A stretch of DNA of 16,036 nt from an uncultured cyanobacterium (GTDB lineage Bacteria; Cyanobacteriota; Cyanobacteriia; Cyanobacteriales; Geitlerinemataceae): contig CAKZKB010000594.1 of the NCBI GenBank assembly GCA_937121005.1, positions 1 to 16,036 on the forward strand. The letters are read 5' to 3'. Of the stretch, positions 1 through 7,122 are shown piece after piece. The position numbers were made by a program, and so were the translations under genes. Below the pieces are notes generated by a model. That model was not told the DNA's origin. It searched no databases and saw only the letters and a program-made list of their open reading frames with translations. Positions within the stretch are counted from its first letter, which is position 1. Each line of letters begins with the position of its first letter.

Positions 1-2
1 AA

Positions 3-1589
3 GTCCTCGAACTGCTGTGGTTGGTGGCCTGGATCGCCTGGGGATGCACCGCCGCTTGGTACGCTCGCCATCCCGTACAATTAGGGGCGACGGTTGTTGT
101 CTCTCTGGCGGCGTTGTGGGGGGCCGGCGTGGGATTGCTGGCCGTGGGGGGATGGATTCCCATATCGCTGCCGGCCGTGGGGTTCGTGCTGGCAGCTGGC
201 AGTACCGTCACCTACCGCTTGCTCTATAATGCTCTCCACGATCCCCTGACGGGATTGCCCAACCGCACCCTGTTTGCCAACCGGCTGCGCCAGTCTATGG
301 AAGGGGCGGCCGAGCGCGATCGCGGCTGCGGGGTACTATTTTTAGATGTCGATCGCTTCAAAGCCATCAACGACAGTCTCGGCCATGGAGCCGGAGATAG
401 TCTCCTACAAGCGATCGCCGCACGCTTGCAAGCCATTCTTGCCCCCGGCGAACTCTTGGCCCGCGTCGGTGGCGACGAATTTGCCATCTCCATCGAATCC
501 TCTCTAGATGTGGAAGCGGCCACGCGCAAGGCCGAACGGGTGCGCCGCCGCCTGTCTACGGCCTTCGATATTAGCGGTCAGGAGGTGTTCGTCAGTGCCA
601 GTATTGGCGTGGCCTTGGGTCGCAAGGGCGATCGCCGCGATTTGCTCCGGGATGCCCATACGGCCATGTATCGCGCCAAGGCCTTAGGCAAGGCCCGCCC
701 GGAAATTTTCGAGGCCACCATGCACTCGGATGCCCTGGCCCGCTTCGAGTTAGAACGCGATTTGCGCCATTCGGTGGGCAATTTACGGGCTACAGTGGTA
801 ACGGATGAGGAGGATAGCGACCCAACGTTCAGTTCGTTGTACGATACCATCGACGAAGAGTTTCGAGCCTACTACCAACCGCTCATCGACTTGCAAAGCG
901 GTCGCATTGCTGGGTTTGAAGCCTTGATGCGCTGGCAGCATCCCCAACGGGGTTTGGTTTCGCCAGGGCAGTTTATTCCCATTGCTGAAGAAACGGGGGT
1001 AATTATTCCGTTAGGGTTGTGGATTTTGGAGGCTGCTTGTCGGCAAACCCATCAGTGGAACGAATGCTTTGGCCGGCCGTTCTCCATCAGCGTCAATCTG
1101 TCGGGCAAGCAGTTCGCACAGCCGAATTTAGTGGAATGCGTGGAAAGAATCCTCGATCGCACGTTGTTGCCGCGCCCTTGTTTGAAGCTAGAAATTACCG
1201 AAAGCGTGGTCATGGATAACGTAGAAGCAACCATCGATATTTTGTTGCAAATGAAGAATTTGCGCGTCCGTTTGGGCATCGATGATTTCGGGACAGGCTA
1301 TTCGTCGTTGAGTTATTTACATCGCTTTCCCACCCATACCTTGAAAGTCGATCGCTCTTTTGTCAGCCGCATGGGAGAAGCGGACGAAAATGCGGCGATC
1401 GTCCGCACGATTATTACTCTAGCTCATACGTTGGGCATGGATGTGATTGCAGAAGGAGTCGAAACCAAAGAACAGCTAGAAATGCTGCGATCGCTCGGTT
1501 GCGAGTACGGTCAAGGGTACTTTTTTGCCAAACCGCTACCCGCACCGGAAGCCACCCAGTTACTCGCTGAAGATCGGCGTTGGGAATAA
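3..1589 (+). CDS. Membrane-anchored GGDEF-EAL c-di-GMP enzyme, probably with N-terminal CHASE2 sensor (5' partial)
   Basis: This protein probably makes and/or degrades cyclic di-GMP at the inner membrane. The frame is open to the window edge, so the true start lies upstream; the first start-like codon is TTG at 21. Residue numbers count from that TTG. Residues 1-65 form about three hydrophobic segments, which in cyanobacteria usually close a CHASE2 extracytoplasmic sensor domain; this is inference because the sensor itself is outside the window. The GGDEF domain (about 72-230) keeps an intact GGDEF at 150-154, but the usual RxxD inhibitory site before it reads APGE, so product inhibition at that site is probably lost. 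The EAL domain (about 280-512) keeps E300 of EAL, N359, E391, DDFGTG (421-426), K442 and E478, so phosphodiesterase activity looks intact. A linker of about 28 residues (252-279) separates the domains. The gene converges on the receiver gene with a 31-bp gap. Confidence 0.93.
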   Translation, partial: VLELLWLVAWIAWGCTAAWYARHPVQLGATVVVSLAALWGAGVGLLAVGGWIPISLPAVGFVLAAGSTVTYRLLYNALHDPLTGLPNRTLFANRLRQSMEGAAERDRGCGVLFLDVDRFKAINDSLGHGAGDSLLQAIAARLQAILAPGELLARVGGDEFAISIESSLDVEAATRKAERVRRRLSTAFDISGQEVFVSASIGVALGRKGDRRDLLRDAHTAMYRAKALGKARPEIFEATMHSDALARFELERDLRHSVGNLRATVVTDEEDSDPTFSSLYDTIDEEFRAYYQPLIDLQSGRIAGFEALMRWQHPQRGLVSPGQFIPIAEETGVIIPLGLWILEAACRQTHQWNECFGRPFSISVNLSGKQFAQPNLVECVERILDRTLLPRPCLKLEITESVVMDNVEATIDILLQMKNLRVRLGIDDFGTGYSSLSYLHRFPTHTLKVDRSFVSRMGEADENAAIVRTIITLAHTLGMDVIAEGVETKEQLEMLRSLGCEYGQGYFFAKPLPAPEATQLLAEDRRWE

Positions 1590-1620
1590 GTTTGGCATCC
1601 AATGGCGATCGCTGCTACAA

Positions 1621-2010
1621 TTACGATTTCCACGCCAAGGCTTTGGCAATTTCGTCAGCTAATGACAAGGGATCGAACGGTTTCTCCAACACCGTAACCA
1701 CGCCGAGTTCTTTATAGCGATGGGGATCCTTGGTTCGCAGTTTAGCTGTCAAAAAAATCACGGGAATGCTTTGGGTCGTCGGATCGGCTTTTAGTTTTTT
1801 TAAGGTTGTGGGGCCGTCAATATCGGGCATCATCACATCGAGAAGAATGGCATCGGGTTGGTGTTGGCGAGCCAGTTCTAACCCTTCGTTTCCCGATGCA
1901 GCCGCGATCGCTTTCCATTCCCGGCCAAAATCGCTGAGTTCTAGGCTCATTTGCACGACTTCGCGAATGTCGGCTTCGTCATCAATCAGTAAAATGGTTT
2001 TGCTGCTCAT
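1621..2010 (-). CDS. Stand-alone response-regulator receiver (CheY-like REC) protein
   Basis: This 129-aa protein is a single receiver domain with no output domain. It should accept a phosphoryl group from a histidine kinase and act by protein-protein contact. The acidic pocket D10-D11, phospho-acceptor D58 (in LLDVMMPD), T88 and K110 (in LEKPF) are all present, so it looks functional. The start is ATG at 2010; no clear Shine-Dalgarno sequence precedes it. It begins 25 bp after the stop of the TPS-CHAT gene on the same strand, which suggests co-transcription and possibly translation from the same message. It converges on the GGDEF-EAL gene. No kinase lies next to it, so its partner is unknown; a link to the CHAT protein or to the c-di-GMP enzyme is inferred from position only. 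Confidence 0.93.
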   Translation of the reverse strand: MSSKTILLIDDEADIREVVQMSLELSDFGREWKAIAAASGNEGLELARQHQPDAILLDVMMPDIDGPTTLKKLKADPTTQSIPVIFLTAKLRTKDPHRYKELGVVTVLEKPFDPLSLADEIAKALAWKS

Positions 2011-2035
2011 AAAAATGCGATTCTAAATCAAGGGT

Positions 2036-4480
2036 TTACCAAGGACTGCCAACTAATACGAACGATCCCCAAAAATAGGGATGGACGAATTCGAGTTCGT
2101 CGAGATTTTCGTACTCAGCAGGCAATTCGAGCGCACCCTCTGGGGTTTGTAATTCCCCATCTTTAATCCGAATGTCACCCTCTAATAATGCAATCTGTGT
2201 TTGTCGCAAGGCTTCGGCTTTGGTATGCGCCTCGCGCAACTGCTCGTAAAATCCTCCCATGAGTGCTAAAGTTCCTTCATCGCTAACATACCACAAACTT
2301 GCCAAGGCCGATCGCGCTCCCGTTTGTACGGCTAACCCCGCAAAACCGAGTTCGGCTCCCGCATCTCCGATGGCGGTGCGGCACGCACTTAACACCAACA
2401 AATCCAGGGATAAATCGTGCCATCCCAGTTGATACAGGCGATCGAGACTGAGGGTTTCGCTCCACAATTGAATGTAGGAATTACTGGCTTTTCCCGGTTG
2501 AAATTGCGCGTGCGTGGCCAAATGAACGACATCAGCCGATCGCGATCGCGGTTGGGTTTGTAAGTTGGCTAGGGTAAAGTTTTCGTTGAGAAAAATCTCG
2601 CTGTCGTCGGGGTTTCCTGCGGCAACTTTCAGTTCGGTGGGAACGGCGGGAAGGGGAGGAAGTTGAGTAAAAGAAGATGCTCCCATAGCCAGCACTCGTC
2701 GATCGCGTTGGGGAATGCAAGACTCGGTTTCGTCTTCTTCATCTTCGCTATCTTCTTCTTCGGTTCCTTCAGTTTCAGCACTATTTTCTCTCGGATCTGG
2801 AGATAAATTCTCTTCGGTTTCAACCTCTCCCTCTGCTTCGGGTTCGCCAACGGCATTCGCCAATTCAGTAGCCGCGTCGCTGCTATTTTCTTCGGTTTCA
2901 ATCTCTCCGTCTACTTCCGGTTCGCTAACCGCACTTGCCAATTGCGTCTCTAATAAATTGACGCTAGGAACGATACTCAACCCAAACTTTTCGATGGCGA
3001 ATTCGTCGCCATCGTGCAATGCAGCGAGGGGAATGAGACGCATTCCCGTATCGGGAACCACGACGATCGTGTCGATGTCGAGGGCTTCTAATTCTGCTTC
3101 TAAAGGTGCAAACAACCATTGATACAGTTGTTGTGCGGGTTCGAGAAAGGTTTTGGTTCGCAGTCGAGATCGATCGGTAATTTCGCGGCGAAACTCAACA
3201 ATTGTCTTCATTAAAGTGGCGCGATCGGCTTCGGCAACCCTGGCGACGAGGGGATCTTGTTCGGCAGTCACGAATACCAAATCGAGGCGATCGCGATGGC
3301 TGAAGGTATAGAGAATAGCGCTTTTCGTACAGGTTTGGGTATTAATTGCCTCTAGGCGATCGCGAATATCGGTGAGGGAAAGAACGGCTCCCGGTTGCTT
3401 GAGAGTGCGTTGAAAATATTGCTCGTATTCTCGTTCGTAAAGGGTATCGATGGCACTGACAGCAGTCGCCGTATCGCCGCGATCGAGTAGTGTTGTGGTG
3501 CGATCGCGCAGTTGCACTAAAGTTGCCGATTCTGCAAACAGGCGATCGCGATTTTCCTGACTTTCCGCACTGGAGAGATCCTCTGAAGAACGAGTAGAAT
3601 CGATAGTTTCAGCTTGCAGATCGGTAGCGATGGCAGATGCTTCTTCTGTTTCCAGTTCGATGGCAATATCCCCACCGCTAATCTCAACAGTTCCGCGATC
3701 GTCTACGATGGTTTGGTTGGCGTGATTCCCCGTTCCACCTGTGAGCAACTCTGCTAAAGATTGCCCGTCGGTCACGGGTGCAATTTCTAAACTCAACAGG
3801 TTTCCAGGAACGCTGAGACGGACGAAATTCCCTTCGGAAACGGGAATTGCGGCCACAATTCCGCCCGAGGCTGCCACTGTCCCTGAATTGGCGATCGTCC
3901 GGCCAATTAGGCCAATTTGGTTGCCCGATCTCACGGCTAAATTGCCTTCGTTAACCAGGGAACTCGCATTGCTGTCTAGGAAGTAAAATGCTGTCGGTTC
4001 TCCCACCAACTGCGACCAGTTTACCGCATTGGCACTGGCAAATATTCCCCCTTCGAGTTCCATACCGTTCGCAGTCGTCGCCATAAAATTAGCTGGTACG
4101 TTTAAGCTAGCATTGGGGCCGAAAATAATTCCGGCGGGGTTGAGTAAAAATAAGTTAGCGTTGCTGCCAGAAACGGCAATTGTGCCGTCAATAGTCGAGA
4201 TTTCGCCGCCACCAACGCGACCGAAAATATTGTTAATTTCAGGGACAGATAGAAAGTTGGCAGTTTGTCCGGTCTCTACATGAAAGCGATCGAAACTGTG
4301 GAATAAATTGCCACCGTCACCCGATCGCTGACCGCCAGTGATGTCAAATTGGTTGCCATTGGGGGTGACGATCGTCCCCGTATTGTCGTCGCGGGGAACG
4401 ATGGATTGCGATCGCGCTGGCAATGCAGTACAAACTGCGATCGTCACCGCGATCGAGATAGTTTTAAATGTGTTTGTCAT
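2036..4480 (-). CDS. Secreted CHAT-domain (caspase-like) protein with N-terminal two-partner-secretion (filamentous haemagglutinin-type) domain
   Basis: This is probably an exported cysteine-protease-like protein of 814 aa. I chose ATG at 4480; an in-frame TTG at 4528 would add 16 residues before what looks like a complete signal peptide (residues 1-26: basic start, hydrophobic core, small residues before IVPRD). Residues 27-145 match the TPS/haemagglutination-activity domain, with the NPAGIIFG motif near 114. Only a short beta-helix-like stretch follows (to about 235), then a charged linker. The CHAT domain (about 382-814) has the expected catalytic pair: H657 in HLATHAQF and C700 in LSACRTA. 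It is split by a very acidic insert (about 518-587) that contains a duplicated 26-residue unit. CHAT proteins often carry TPRs; none are seen here. In TPS systems the N-terminal domain is recognised by a TpsB/FhaC outer-membrane pore; no such gene is in the window. The receiver gene follows 25 bp downstream. Domain calls are firm; proteolysis and surface location are inferred. Confidence 0.9.
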   Translation of the reverse strand: MTNTFKTISIAVTIAVCTALPARSQSIVPRDDNTGTIVTPNGNQFDITGGQRSGDGGNLFHSFDRFHVETGQTANFLSVPEINNIFGRVGGGEISTIDGTIAVSGSNANLFLLNPAGIIFGPNASLNVPANFMATTANGMELEGGIFASANAVNWSQLVGEPTAFYFLDSNASSLVNEGNLAVRSGNQIGLIGRTIANSGTVAASGGIVAAIPVSEGNFVRLSVPGNLLSLEIAPVTDGQSLAELLTGGTGNHANQTIVDDRGTVEISGGDIAIELETEEASAIATDLQAETIDSTRSSEDLSSAESQENRDRLFAESATLVQLRDRTTTLLDRGDTATAVSAIDTLYEREYEQYFQRTLKQPGAVLSLTDIRDRLEAINTQTCTKSAILYTFSHRDRLDLVFVTAEQDPLVARVAEADRATLMKTIVEFRREITDRSRLRTKTFLEPAQQLYQWLFAPLEAELEALDIDTIVVVPDTGMRLIPLAALHDGDEFAIEKFGLSIVPSVNLLETQLASAVSEPEVDGEIETEENSSDAATELANAVGEPEAEGEVETEENLSPDPRENSAETEGTEEEDSEDEEDETESCIPQRDRRVLAMGASSFTQLPPLPAVPTELKVAAGNPDDSEIFLNENFTLANLQTQPRSRSADVVHLATHAQFQPGKASNSYIQLWSETLSLDRLYQLGWHDLSLDLLVLSACRTAIGDAGAELGFAGLAVQTGARSALASLWYVSDEGTLALMGGFYEQLREAHTKAEALRQTQIALLEGDIRIKDGELQTPEGALELPAEYENLDELEFVHPYFWGSFVLVGSPW
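2808..2948 (-). repeat. 78-bp-period tandem duplication inside the CHAT acidic insert
   Basis: Two similar 63-bp copies, 2808-2870 and 2886-2948, are offset by exactly 78 bp (26 codons), so the reading frame is kept. They encode LA(S/N)AV(S/G)EPE(V/A)-type segments followed by EIETEEN or EVETEEN. The copies differ at several bases, so the duplication is not recent. Confidence 0.85.
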
Positions 4481-4540
4481 GGTCGATGCGCGAAACCCGA
4501 TCGATACGATAGATATCGATTTCCCCAAAACTTGCAGATG

Positions 4541-4581
4541 CTTTGCTATTGTATTCTATCTTACCATCAATCTGGATTGAT
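4541..4581 (-). promoter_or_regulatory. Candidate promoter and operator of the TPS-CHAT gene
   Basis: On the minus strand a -10-like TACAAT (4553-4548) lies about 68 bp before the chosen ATG at 4480, and no strong -35 hexamer precedes it. A perfect 7-bp inverted repeat with a 2-bp centre, ATCAATC-TG-GATTGAT (4566-4581), covers the place where the -35 element would sit. That arrangement is typical of a repressor or activator site. No regulator can be named from the sequence. Confidence 0.3.
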
Positions 4582-4695
4582 TTCCTCAGCGTTTTCACCG
4601 ATTTTACTGCGCCAACACTGAACTTCCCGATCGCAACTCCCTGTAAGTCTCGTAGGTTAGATAGAGTCACGATACCCAACACCATCAATGCGCGG

Positions 4696-4811
4696 TTGTT
4701 GGGGTTTCATGCTTCAACCCAACCTACAGTCTCCTTGTTCGTTGATGCGTTGATGCGTTGATGCTGTGTCTATCCTATTCATCTGTGGTTGCAGACTTCA
4801 ACCCAACCTAC
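4696..4811. repeat. REP-like GTTGGGTT hairpin repeat with a second partial copy
   Basis: Positions 4698-4723 form an imperfect hairpin (GTTGGG at 4698-4703 against CCCAAC at 4718-4723). The 16-bp right arm CTTCAACCCAACCTAC occurs at 4712-4727 and again at 4796-4811. This resembles the GTAGGTTGGGTT-type dispersed repeats common in cyanobacterial intergenic DNA. No gene is visible in 4481-4851; this repeat, two microsatellites and the candidate promoter are what the gap holds. Confidence 0.6.
4741..4764. repeat. Three tandem copies of an octamer, GTTGATGC
   Basis: GTTGATGC is repeated exactly three times at 4741-4748, 4749-4756 and 4757-4764. It sits between the two REP-like copies in the fabG-CHAT gap. 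Confidence 0.85.
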
Positions 4812-4818
4812 TAAAAAG

Positions 4819-4849
4819 CTGGTCACTGGTCACTGGTCACTGGTCACTG
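4819..4849. repeat. Heptanucleotide tandem repeat CTGGTCA (4.4 copies)
   Basis: Four perfect copies of CTGGTCA run from 4819 to 4846, followed by CTG. The array ends 2 bp before the fabG stop codon (4854-4852 on the minus strand). Heptamer arrays of this type (STRR sequences) are known from filamentous cyanobacteria. Confidence 0.9.
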
Positions 4850-4851
4850 AT

Positions 4852-5616
4852 TCAAGCCATCACCATGCCACCATCAACATTAAACACCTGTCCGGTAATG
4901 TAAGCGGCGGCGCGATCGGCGGCGAGGAAACTAACAGTTCCGGCCACTTCTTGCGGATCTCCGTAGCGTCCTAAAGGGATAAACTTTAAGATGTCATCGC
5001 TTTTAAGATCGGCTGTCATATCGGTGGCAATAAATCCCGGTGCGACTGCGTTTACGGTGATACTGCGGCTGGCAAGTTCTTTGGCAACGGTTTTCGTAAA
5101 TCCAATGACTCCAGCTTTCGCGGCGCTATAATTGGCCTGTCCGGGATTGCCCATTTGTCCGGCAACTGAGGCAATATTAATAATGCGGCCGCTGCGCTGT
5201 TTGAGCATCAGTTTTGTCACCGCTTTCGTACACAAAAATACGCCCGTTAAATTGAGATCGATAACCGCTTGCCAGTCTTCTGGTTTCATCCGCATCAACA
5301 GCGTATCGCGCGTAATTCCCGCATTATTTACTAATACGTCAACGCGGCCCCATTTGTCCGTAACGGCCTTCACTAATCCTTCCACTTCTGCGGCTTTAGA
5401 CACATCTGCACCCAGGGCGATCGCCTCTCCTCCGGCTCGAGTTATCTCCTCGACAACGGCATCGGCAGCATCAGACGATCGCGCGTAATTGACTGCAATT
5501 TTCCCACCTTCTGCGGCCAGTGTCAAGGCGATCGCTTTCCCAATTCCTCGCGACGCACCTGTGACGATAGCAACGCGATCGCGCAACCGTTGTTGGTTTT
5601 CGGATAACAGTTCCAT
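4852..5616 (-). CDS. fabG: 3-oxoacyl-[acyl-carrier-protein] reductase
   Basis: FabG is the NADPH-dependent ketoreductase of type II fatty-acid synthesis; it reduces 3-oxoacyl-ACP to 3-hydroxyacyl-ACP in the cytoplasm. The 254-aa protein is a classical short-chain dehydrogenase: cofactor motif TGASRGIG at 19-26, NNAG at 97-100, and the catalytic tetrad N122, S150, Y163 and K167 (YSAAK). The C-terminus with ITGQVFNVDGGM is typical of FabG and supports the specific name over a generic SDR. ATG at 5616 has a good Shine-Dalgarno, AGGAAG, five bases upstream. The N-terminus is slightly longer than in many bacterial FabGs. The gene stands alone with 163 bp before it and 371 bp after it, with no acpP, fabD or fabF neighbour visible. 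Confidence 0.95.
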   Translation of the reverse strand: MELLSENQQRLRDRVAIVTGASRGIGKAIALTLAAEGGKIAVNYARSSDAADAVVEEITRAGGEAIALGADVSKAAEVEGLVKAVTDKWGRVDVLVNNAGITRDTLLMRMKPEDWQAVIDLNLTGVFLCTKAVTKLMLKQRSGRIINIASVAGQMGNPGQANYSAAKAGVIGFTKTVAKELASRSITVNAVAPGFIATDMTADLKSDDILKFIPLGRYGDPQEVAGTVSFLAADRAAAYITGQVFNVDGGMVMA

Positions 5617-5690
5617 AAAGACTTCCTAAAATCGAGAACTTGTATTCTACAAAAAAGACCCAGAATTGGCAAAAAACCCAAAATCTTAGA

Positions 5691-5705
5691 GATACCCGAG
5701 GTATC
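5691..5705 (-). promoter_or_regulatory. Short leader hairpin upstream of fabG
   Basis: GATACC-CGA-GGTATC is a perfect 6-bp stem with a 3-base loop, 75 bp before the fabG start. Read on the minus strand it is followed by a U-rich stretch with two T6 runs (within 5690-5650). It could be a weak terminator or attenuator in the fabG leader, or have no function. Confidence 0.25.
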
Positions 5706-5734
5706 CGTTCGTTAACCCCAGAATGAAACAGCAC

Positions 5735-5775
5735 TAGGGGATTGGGAGCAACCTACGTTTAACACCTAATCCCTA
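5735..5775 (-). terminator. Possible terminator or processing hairpin after the 188-aa gene
   Basis: TAGGGGATTGGG (5735-5746) pairs with CCTAATCCCTA (5765-5775) apart from one bulged G and one G-U pair. It lies 6 bp past the stop of the secreted-protein gene on the minus strand. The following T-run is weak (TGCTGTTTC), so a rho-independent terminator is only a possibility. Confidence 0.3.
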
Positions 5776-5780
5776 ACTTG

Positions 5781-6347
5781 TCAAGGAAGCAGCAAATCGG
5801 CATCGTTGTCTCCCGGTTGTTCGGGAGGAAGCCGATCGTCCCTTCTGTCTTCAACGGGGGGATCTGGCGGATCGAGATCTCGTCGCGACGACTCCCACAA
5901 TTCCGGGTAATTGGGATTGTAAACACTGACGATCGCGTCTACTAATTCGTTGCGTTGTTGGCGAGTCAGTTGGCGAATGGCTTCGCGATCGCCCTCTAAG
6001 GGATTTTCGGACAAATCGTCGGCTCCCGGATAAATATCGGGAGTAATATTAACATTAGGATCGATATATTCGCTCAGGGTCAATTTCCAGTCGAGACGGT
6101 ATTGATAGGGACGACCCCGCACGTAAAGATGGTAGCGCATCAAGCGCTCGGCGAGAGTATTATCCTCCATCAGCCGTTCGGTTTCGGCATGGAGGTAATG
6201 ATTTTCTCGGGGGAAGTCGGGCAACTGTTGGTAAACACGCTGCCAAACATCGCGCGGGGCAATTTGTTGGGCGATCGCGCTGCTAGTGCAACTGAAAACG
6301 ACAAAAACAACCGCGATCGCGCCAGACCAAAAAGAGAATTTGTTCAT
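5781..6347 (-). CDS. Secreted protein of unknown function, downstream of hemJ
   Basis: I do not recognise a family for this 188-aa protein. Residues 1-26 look like a signal peptide (MNK start, hydrophobic core, SSAIA before QQIAP); the cysteine at about 20 is inside the hydrophobic core and does not form a convincing lipobox. The mature part is rich in charged and aromatic residues without further membrane segments, and the last 30 residues are a proline- and acid-rich tail (DPPDPPVEDRR...). The ATG at 6347 has a GGAG five bases upstream, inside the 3' end of hemJ, and only 2 bp separate the hemJ stop from this start. The two are therefore very likely co-transcribed and translationally coupled. 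A periplasmic or thylakoid-lumen role connected to tetrapyrrole synthesis is possible but is a guess from context. Confidence 0.85.
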   Translation of the reverse strand: MNKFSFWSGAIAVVFVVFSCTSSAIAQQIAPRDVWQRVYQQLPDFPRENHYLHAETERLMEDNTLAERLMRYHLYVRGRPYQYRLDWKLTLSEYIDPNVNITPDIYPGADDLSENPLEGDREAIRQLTRQQRNELVDAIVSVYNPNYPELWESSRRDLDPPDPPVEDRRDDRLPPEQPGDNDADLLLP

Positions 6348-6349
6348 CG

Positions 6350-6919
6350 TTACTCCGCAGCCATTTCGCCTAGTTGTTTTTCTTTATCTAAACGGCGCTT
6401 GCGGGCGTAAAGTTGAATGGAAGCTGCCATGGCGACGATCGCGCCGAAAATGACCCACGCCGACGCATTGGTGGGAAATTGGTTTTTAAACACCGCTAAC
6501 ATGACGATCGCTAGCAGCAAAACCGTCGGCCCCTCATTCAGCGCTCGAAATTGTTTGCTCGTCCAATTGCACTCTCCGGCGGCTAGTTTTTTCATCAGGC
6601 GACCGCAATAAAAATGATAGCCGATCAGCACAGCAACAAACGCAAGTTTGGCGTGCAGCCAACCCATTTTTAACACTTCCGGTTCTGTCACCAACAAGCC
6701 AACGGCCATCGCTACCGTGACGATCATTCCCGGCGTGGTAATGATATGATACAGTCGCCGCTCCATAAGTTCGTACTGTTGGGAAAGAATCGATCGCGCG
6801 GGTTCGTCTTCAGCTTGCGCTTCGACGTGGTAGACGAACAACCGTACCAGATAGAACAGTCCGGCGAACCAGACGACGACACCGATTAGATGAAATGCTT
6901 TGTACCAAAAGTAAGCCAT
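6350..6919 (-). CDS. hemJ: HemJ-type protoporphyrinogen IX oxidase
   Basis: HemJ oxidises protoporphyrinogen IX to protoporphyrin IX, the last shared step towards haem and chlorophyll, and is the usual form of this enzyme in cyanobacteria. The 189-aa length fits. The protein shows the family's four to five membrane helices, the N-terminal YKAFHLIGVVVWFAGLFYL signature (H10 is the conserved histidine), the MERRLYHIITTPGM segment (52-65), WLHAKL (87-92, conserved lysine K91) and RALNE (125-129). The C-terminal tail after the last helix is basic then acidic. The start is ATG at 6919; there is no obvious Shine-Dalgarno. It is the first gene of a two-gene unit with the secreted protein that starts 2 bp after its stop. 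Confidence 0.92.
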   Translation of the reverse strand: MAYFWYKAFHLIGVVVWFAGLFYLVRLFVYHVEAQAEDEPARSILSQQYELMERRLYHIITTPGMIVTVAMAVGLLVTEPEVLKMGWLHAKLAFVAVLIGYHFYCGRLMKKLAAGECNWTSKQFRALNEGPTVLLLAIVMLAVFKNQFPTNASAWVIFGAIVAMAASIQLYARKRRLDKEKQLGEMAAE

Positions 6920-6998
6920 GATAGCGATCGCAATAGCGAGTAACGCTACAACCTTACAACAAAACGCTCCCCCAAATCATAAAGATTCTTAAACTTCG

Positions 6999-7121
6999 AT
7001 CGTAAGGATTCCGATATGCTATGGTAAACGGGGGTAGAAACCCGGTTTTTCGCTTATAGCCAGACACAATCCGGTTTCTCCTTTCAAAAACCGGGTTTCT
7101 GTGTACGACCTGAATGCTTAC
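6999..7121. repeat. 123-bp hairpin element, copy A
   Basis: This stretch aligns end to end with 13323-13444 (roughly 80-85% identical by eye), sharing the borders ATCGTAAGGATT and ACCTGAATGCTTAC. It contains a perfect 15-bp inverted repeat, AGAAACCCGGTTTTT (7036-7050) and its complement (7086-7100), around a 35-bp loop. It contains no convincing ORF. It lies 79 bp upstream of the hemJ start, similar to the placement of copy B before the LRR gene. Confidence 0.85.
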
Positions 7122-7122
7122 A

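Noticed and set aside
4481..4528. TTG start adding 16 residues to the TPS-CHAT protein
   Set aside because: The ATG at 4480 gives a normal signal peptide; the longer form would place extra residues before it and relies on a rare start codon.
4696..4849. CRISPR-like repetition
   Set aside because: The units are 7-8 bp tandem repeats and REP-like hairpins without spacers of constant length, and no cas gene is nearby.
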